Positions 1-5,110 of a DNA stretch of 5,110 nt are shown here, in pieces. Origin of the DNA: Myxococcales bacterium (lineage in GTDB: Bacteria; Myxococcota; Bradymonadia; REDH01); the NCBI GenBank assembly GCA_018970625.1, contig JAGWVZ010000293.1:1-5110 (forward strand). Direction: 5' to 3'. Position 1 is the stretch's first letter. Every line of letters starts with the position of its first letter. The translations under genes were made by a program, and so were the position numbers. The notes beneath the pieces were generated by a model. It was given only the letters and a program-made list of their open reading frames with translations. It was not told where the DNA came from and did no database searches.

Positions 1-1470
1 CTGCTGCTCGAAGTGGTAATGCCACACGGGCGTGCCTCCTTCATGCGCGGCGGCAGCCGTGCGTCGCGCGCTGCAAACGAAACGGGCATCCGACGTAATC
101 TGGGTATACGCTTCGGCAGGGGATCCGAAGGAAGTCAGTGGATATTGCGTCTGAATGGCGTCTGCCAGCGTCGGGCCAAAACTGGCGTTCAGCGTGTCGC
201 GCAGTTGCCGTTCCGTCAAAGTTTCGGGCACATACCGCGATGTCTCGTCGTCGTTGGCGCCCACAATCATGAAGTCTGCAACGCCAGCACCTGCCCTTAA
301 CAGGTCTTCGGGTTGCGCTGGCACCACGCTGCCGTCGACCCAGGGCTGAGTAAAAGAGGACGTGCCCAACAGATTGACGAACAACGGGTAGCCTCGCACC
401 AGCTCCTCGGCGTCGAGACCTCGCAGGCAATCCAGATCGCCTTCGCACGATGCGAAGGTGTCGAGAAAGCGTTGCGTTTCAGCCAGAATCTCACTCTCTG
501 GCGGCAACGCACAGGCGCCAGATTGCATGATGGCACCTTTGAATAATCCCTCCGCAGCAGGTGATACGGCTAGCGCGCAGACGTTTCGAGCACCGGCGGA
601 CTGTCCAAAAATCACCACGCGCGACGGGTCGCCGCCAAAGGATTGTATATTGTCCTGCACCCATTGCAGGGCGGCGAGCTGATCGAGCAAGCCCAGGTTT
701 CCTTCACCGCCCTTTCCATCGGACCACGTTTCGCGCGGTCGTGTCAGCCAGCCAAACACGCCCAGCCGGTACTGAATAGTGACCACCACGGCCCCCGTTT
801 CAGAGGCGAAGTCTGCGGAGTCGTAGAGTCGAACACCTCCGGCGAGGGTGATGCCTGCGGATCCTTGAATGTTGCCGCCTCCGTGAATGAAGACGAGAAC
901 CGGGCTCAGGCTGTCGGTGACAGGCAGCGGTTGCCAGACGTTGAGGGTCAGACAGTCCTCGCTGCCGACAAACTCGCCCTCTTCATTGTTCTGGGCGCAC
1001 GGCTGTGCCCATTCCGTCGCCAGATACACACCGTCCAGACAGTCAGCGGGCTGCGGTGGACGCCAACGAAGCTCACCGACGGGTGGGCGTGCGAAGGGGA
1101 TACCCAGAAAAGCGATGGAATTTCCAGCGACGGATCCTCGAACGACCCCTGTGGAGATCCTTCGGTCGTCTTCAGCGATGCGCTCCCCGGGGCAGACCGT
1201 TTCCACTTCTGAGACGTCATCCGCGTCGCCCGGAGATTGCGCGTCAGCTGTGTCGGTATCGTCCAGCGGCGACGAGTCCTGAGAGCCGATGTCAGATGCG
1301 CCCCCATCGAATTCAGGGTCTCCCTCGGATGGCGCGTCCGCCCTGTCCACATCACCGGCGAGGCCGTCAGGCCCGGCGTCACCTGAGCCTCGCACGTCGA
1401 CGACGCCCGATGGAGTGGTACCGCATGCCATCAGGCCAAATAGAAAGAGCATCCATGATTTGCGTCTCAT
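1..1470 (-). CDS. Type-B carboxylesterase lipoprotein, 3' end outside the window
   Basis: Predicted exported serine esterase of the carboxylesterase/cholinesterase alpha/beta-hydrolase family; its substrate cannot be told. The frame is open for 490 codons to the window edge. Residues 1-15 form a lipoprotein signal peptide (RRK, hydrophobic WMLFLFGLM, lipobox LMA-C16). Residues 17-90 are an acidic linker. The catalytic domain starts near 91 with the typical FLGIPFARPPVGELRW (121-136), EDCLTLNVW (171-179), oxyanion-hole HGGGN (196-200), the nucleophile elbow GQSAG with Ser291, and GANDDE ending at Glu409, the likely acid of the triad. Cys342 and Cys348 fit the second conserved cholinesterase-type disulfide. 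The segment with the catalytic His, probably 70 to 110 residues, is missing because the window ends. GGAGG lies 5 nt before the ATG at 1470. An adjacent ATG at 1473 is too close to that site. The gene lies about 90 nt downstream of the cysteine-cluster gene and may have its own promoter. Gln rather than the usual Glu precedes the nucleophile Ser. Confidence 0.93.
   Translation of the reverse strand, partial: MRRKSWMLFLFGLMACGTTPSGVVDVRGSGDAGPDGLAGDVDRADAPSEGDPEFDGGASDIGSQDSSPLDDTDTADAQSPGDADDVSEVETVCPGERIAEDDRRISTGVVRGSVAGNSIAFLGIPFARPPVGELRWRPPQPADCLDGVYLATEWAQPCAQNNEEGEFVGSEDCLTLNVWQPLPVTDSLSPVLVFIHGGGNIQGSAGITLAGGVRLYDSADFASETGAVVVTIQYRLGVFGWLTRPRETWSDGKGGEGNLGLLDQLAALQWVQDNIQSFGGDPSRVVIFGQSAGARNVCALAVSPAAEGLFKGAIMQSGACALPPESEILAETQRFLDTFASCEGDLDCLRGLDAEELVRGYPLFVNLLGTSSFTQPWVDGSVVPAQPEDLLRAGAGVADFMIVGANDDETSRYVPETLTERQLRDTLNASFGPTLADAIQTQYPLTSFGSPAEAYTQITSDARFVCSARRTAAAAHEGGTPVWHYHFEQQ
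1201..1422 (-). other. Acidic low-complexity linker of the esterase lipoprotein
   Basis: This encodes residues 17-90, between the lipidated Cys16 and the catalytic domain. Between residues 31 and 90 I count 16 Asp, 4 Glu and one basic residue, with most of the rest Gly, Ala, Ser and Pro, and no hydrophobic stretch. It is not a clean tandem repeat. By analogy with other surface lipoproteins it probably acts as a flexible tether holding the esterase away from the membrane. That role is inferred from composition only. Confidence 0.75.
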
Positions 1471-1475
1471 CATCA

Positions 1476-1480
1476 CCTCC
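1476..1480 (-). promoter_or_regulatory. Strong ribosome binding site of the esterase gene
   Basis: On the minus strand CGGAGGTGATGATG reads GGAGG followed 5 nt later by the second of two adjacent ATG codons. This is a near-perfect anti-Shine-Dalgarno match. It decides the start at 1470 over the ATG at 1473, which is only 2 nt away. It is the strongest ribosome site in the window. Confidence 0.85.
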
Positions 1481-1538
1481 GGGGGTTGAGCCTCTGATGT
1501 GACACAACCACGGGCCTCAGCACCACGGCAGTTCTGCG

Positions 1539-1557
1539 ACAATCTGTAACAGATTGT
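1539..1557. repeat. Perfect 8-bp inverted repeat in the gap before the esterase gene
   Basis: ACAATCTG (1539-1546) and CAGATTGT (1550-1557) are perfect inverted copies around a TAA spacer. The repeat begins 4 nt after the stop of the cysteine-cluster gene and lies 69 nt before the esterase ATG. It is AT-rich in a GC-rich setting. Read on the minus strand, TACAAT at its upstream edge resembles a -10 element, but no good -35 is found 17 nt further up. No T-run follows the stem, so an operator is somewhat more likely than an intrinsic terminator. Both roles are inference. Confidence 0.6.
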
Positions 1558-1561
1558 AACG

Positions 1562-1999
1562 TCAGCAGTTGCGAGTGCGGCGACGCAGCGAAAGAATACT
1601 CATGACATCATCGGCCGAATACGTTTCGGCCGCGTCGTTGATGCCTTCGCAGTACTTCTTTTCTGCCTTCCACTTCCTTTCGGAGCCTAAAATCTCGGGC
1701 CAGAAAGGGTAAGAGGCGCATTGCATGGGCTTGATGTCGTGGACCGTACAGCCGTTCGGGCCTAGCAGGGGGCACGCGGCTTCCTCGGGCACGTCGATGA
1801 TCAGGAGCCCGTCCTCGTCCTCGACCCATAGCTCACCCAACAGCGTGTCAGCGTTGGCGTCTGGACCCTGCAGGCGCTCGGCGATTCGATCGCCCTCGAC
1901 ACGTGTCAGGTACACAAAGCCGGGGCGTTTACAGCATGCACCGCATCGTGTGCAGGCAAAGCGCAGGCCCGACTGGGCGTACCAGACGTCGTTGCGCAC
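1562..1999 (-). CDS. YkgJ-type CxxCxxCC cysteine-cluster protein, function unknown
   Basis: Small, probably cytoplasmic protein of the zinc- or iron-chelating CxxCxxCC domain family, whose biochemical role is not established. The motif CTRCGACC supplies four Cys at residues 16, 19, 22 and 23, counting from the GTG at 1999. Further Cys follow at 76, 84, 94 and 117 in the order expected for the family (CPLLGPNGC, then KPMQCASYPFWPE). The eight-Cys set suggests a bound metal or Fe-S centre. There is no signal peptide or membrane segment, and the C-terminus is basic (LRRRTRNC). The GTG at 1999 gives 145 residues and is preferred because GGGAG lies 8 nt upstream. An in-frame GTG at 2014 would give 150 residues and overlap guaA by 10 nt, but has no clear ribosome site. 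The gene begins 5 nt after the guaA stop, so co-transcription with guaBA is likely. The same Cys motif occurs in the flagellin methylase FliB, but nothing here supports that role. Confidence 0.9.
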   Translation of the reverse strand: MRNDVWYAQSGLRFACTRCGACCKRPGFVYLTRVEGDRIAERLQGPDANADTLLGELWVEDEDGLLIIDVPEEAACPLLGPNGCTVHDIKPMQCASYPFWPEILGSERKWKAEKKYCEGINDAAETYSADDVMSILSLRRRTRNC

Positions 2000-2004
2000 C
2001 AGCC

Positions 2005-3573
2005 TTACTCCCACTCAATGGTTGCAGGGGGTTTGCTACTCACGTCGTAGACCACGCGGTTGATACGGCGTACCGAGTTGATGATGCGGTCAGAGACGCG
2101 GCCCAGAAACGGCATCGGTAAGTCGGCTCGATCGGCGGTCATGCCGTCGGTAGAGGTGACCGCGCGGAGTGCACATAGCCACTCGTAGGTGCGCGAATCA
2201 CCCATGACGCCGACGGTCTTGACCGGAATCAGCACTGCAAAAGCCTGCCAGACGTTGTCGTAATGGCCTTCCTCGTGCAGGGCGCGAATGAAGATGTCGT
2301 CGGCCTGACGCAGCACATCGCAGCGTTCCTGGGTGATTTCACCGATGATACGGACCGCCAGACCCGGGCCGGGGAACGGATGTCGACCCACAATCGCCTC
2401 AGGCAACCCGAGCTTTCGGCCGGTTTCGCGGACTTCATCCTTGAATAGCTCGCGGAGCGGCTCGACGAGTTTGAACTTCATGTCCTTGGGCAACCCGCCG
2501 ACATTATGATGCGATTTGATGGTCGCCGAGGGACCGCGAATGCTGATGGATTCGATGACGTCGGGATAGAGAGTGCCCTGGGCGAGAAACTGCGCGTCCT
2601 GCACATCGGACGAGGCTTCTTCGAATACGCGGACGAACAGCTCGCCGATGATCTTTCGCTTGCGTTCGGGGTCTTCGACGCCTGCGAGAGCGTCCATGAA
2701 ACGCTGCCGAGCGTCGATGACGCGCAGCTCGACTTCGAAGTGCTCACGGAAGGTGGTTTCGACCGTTTCTCGCTCGCCAAGGCGCAGGAGACCAGTGTCA
2801 ACGAAGATGCAGACGACCTGTCGGCCGATGGCTTTGGCGAGCAGCGCCGCCACGACCGAGCTGTCGACACCGCCCGAGAGTCCGCAAATCACCCGCGCCT
2901 GCCCCACCTGGGCGCGAATGGCAGACATGGACTCTTCAATGAAGTCGCCCATGTTCCAGTCGTTTTCAGCACCTGCGACGCCAAAGACGAAGTTGCGAAG
3001 GACTTCGTTGCCTCGCTCGGAATGCACAACTTCGGGGTGAAACTGAACGGCGTACAGGTTGCGTTCGTGACTCTCCATGGCGGCCAGAACGCCGTTTTCG
3101 GAGACAGCGAGTGCTTCAAAGCCTGCGGGAGGGGCGGAGACAGCGTCGCCGTGCGACATCCAGAGCGTCGTTTGCGTGCCAGGCTGAAAGCCTGCGAGCA
3201 ACCTGCCGGATGCGCGTATATTCACGAGCGTTCGTCCATACTCGCCGACGTGGCCGGGAGCGACCGACGCACCAAAGGTCTTCGCCAGCAGCTGCATGCC
3301 GTAACAGATGCCCAGAATGGGGATGTTCAGCTCGAGCAAACCACCTTCCAGGTCAGGCGAGCCGTCAACATGCACCGAGTTGGGACCGCCGCTGAGCACC
3401 AGAGCGAGCGCTGGCGCCGTTCGCGAGGCGACCGCGTCGCGAAGACGAGCGTCATTGCAGGGCCAGATTTCACAATACACGCCGAATTCACGCACGCGGC
3501 GGGCGATCAGCAGTGTGTACTGGCTACCATAATCGAGGATCAGGATTCCGCGTTGAAGTCGTTCACCGTGCAT
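2005..3573 (-). CDS. guaA: GMP synthase (glutamine-hydrolysing), complete
   Basis: Converts XMP, ATP and glutamine to GMP in the cytoplasm, directly downstream of the GuaB reaction. The 522 residues show the full three-part architecture. The N-terminal class I glutamine amidotransferase domain (about 9-200) has SGGPNSVH (61-68), GICYGMQ with nucleophile Cys90, and QFHPEV supplying His179 and Glu181 of the triad. The ATP-pyrophosphatase domain carries the P-loop SGGVDSS (233-239), FVDTGLLR (257-264) and the XMP-side motif KSHHNVGGLP (353-362). The C-terminal dimerisation domain includes GRHPFPGPGLAVR (397-409) and ends in the characteristic ATIEWE. The ATG at 3573 is one base after the guaB stop. 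Only a weak purine stretch precedes it, so translation is probably coupled to guaB. It is slightly long at the N-terminus (MHGERLQRG before ILILDYGSQYT), but no better start is seen. All catalytic residues are present and nothing suggests a pseudogene. Confidence 0.98.
   Translation of the reverse strand: MHGERLQRGILILDYGSQYTLLIARRVREFGVYCEIWPCNDARLRDAVASRTAPALALVLSGGPNSVHVDGSPDLEGGLLELNIPILGICYGMQLLAKTFGASVAPGHVGEYGRTLVNIRASGRLLAGFQPGTQTTLWMSHGDAVSAPPAGFEALAVSENGVLAAMESHERNLYAVQFHPEVVHSERGNEVLRNFVFGVAGAENDWNMGDFIEESMSAIRAQVGQARVICGLSGGVDSSVVAALLAKAIGRQVVCIFVDTGLLRLGERETVETTFREHFEVELRVIDARQRFMDALAGVEDPERKRKIIGELFVRVFEEASSDVQDAQFLAQGTLYPDVIESISIRGPSATIKSHHNVGGLPKDMKFKLVEPLRELFKDEVRETGRKLGLPEAIVGRHPFPGPGLAVRIIGEITQERCDVLRQADDIFIRALHEEGHYDNVWQAFAVLIPVKTVGVMGDSRTYEWLCALRAVTSTDGMTADRADLPMPFLGRVSDRIINSVRRINRVVYDVSSKPPATIEWE
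2008..2012 (-). promoter_or_regulatory. Shine-Dalgarno-like GGGAG inside the guaA 3' end
   Basis: The minus-strand sequence TGGGAGTAAGGCTGGTG places GGGAG across the last Trp and Glu codons of guaA, 8 nt before the GTG at 1999. This supports 1999 as the start of the cysteine-cluster gene. It implies that ribosomes finishing guaA pass directly over the next gene's initiation site. Confidence 0.55.
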
Positions 3574-3574
3574 A

Positions 3575-5110
<1,536 letters not shown>

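Noticed and set aside
643..1212. Plus-strand open frame of 189 codons antisense to the esterase
   Set aside because: It is again in register with the minus-strand esterase codons, which carry the clear catalytic motifs. No family resemblance is seen in the plus-strand product.
948..1382. Minus-strand open frame of 144 codons in another frame within the esterase linker and N-domain
   Set aside because: It overlaps the esterase reading frame, which has a lipobox, strong ribosome site and conserved motifs. The alternative product is Arg/Thr/Ser-rich with no recognisable domain.
1539..1557. Intrinsic terminator after the cysteine-cluster gene
   Set aside because: The stem has only three G-C pairs out of eight and is followed by CGCAGAAC on the minus strand, not a run of T. 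It is kept as an inverted repeat only.
1553..1558. TACAAT as a sigma-70 -10 element for the esterase
   Set aside because: It has one mismatch to TATAAT, but the sequence at the expected -35 position does not resemble TTGACA, so I do not call a promoter.

Overview
This window reads as a chromosomal stretch of a fairly GC-rich bacterium. All four genes lie on the minus strand, so transcription runs from high to low coordinates in the order guaB, guaA, a small CxxCxxCC cysteine-cluster gene, then a secreted esterase cut off by the window's left edge. The esterase is a lipoprotein whose lipidated Cys is followed by a long Asp/Ser/Gly-rich linker. That architecture is common in Myxococcota/Bradymonadota-like lineages, but the taxonomic guess is weak because the other proteins are widely conserved.

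Right part (about 5110 to 2005): a short leader precedes guaB (IMP dehydrogenase) and guaA (glutamine-hydrolysing GMP synthase). These are the two steps that turn IMP into XMP and then GMP. Both look complete, with all the main catalytic motifs visible. One base separates the guaB stop from the guaA start, so they almost certainly share a transcript and guaA is probably translationally coupled to guaB.

Middle (about 2014 to 1562): a protein of 145 or 150 residues of the YkgJ-type cysteine-cluster family follows guaA. It begins either 5 nt after the guaA stop, with a Shine-Dalgarno-like GGGAG inside the last two guaA codons, or at a GTG overlapping the guaA end. Its biochemical role is unknown. 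Its position makes it the third gene of the gua transcript.

Left part (1561 to 1): a gap of about 90 nt holds a perfect 8-bp inverted repeat with a 3-nt spacer, then a strong ribosome binding site. Next comes the 5' part (490 codons) of a type-B carboxylesterase lipoprotein. The oxyanion-hole motif, nucleophile Ser and acidic residue are visible. The region expected to carry the catalytic His lies outside the window.

I see no RNA genes, mobile elements, CRISPR arrays or clear intrinsic terminators. The long plus-strand open frames are antisense shadows. I did not find convincing evidence of a novel biological system. The points most worth a second look are the cysteine-cluster gene tied to guaBA, the palindrome in the only real intergenic gap, and the acidic-linker esterase.
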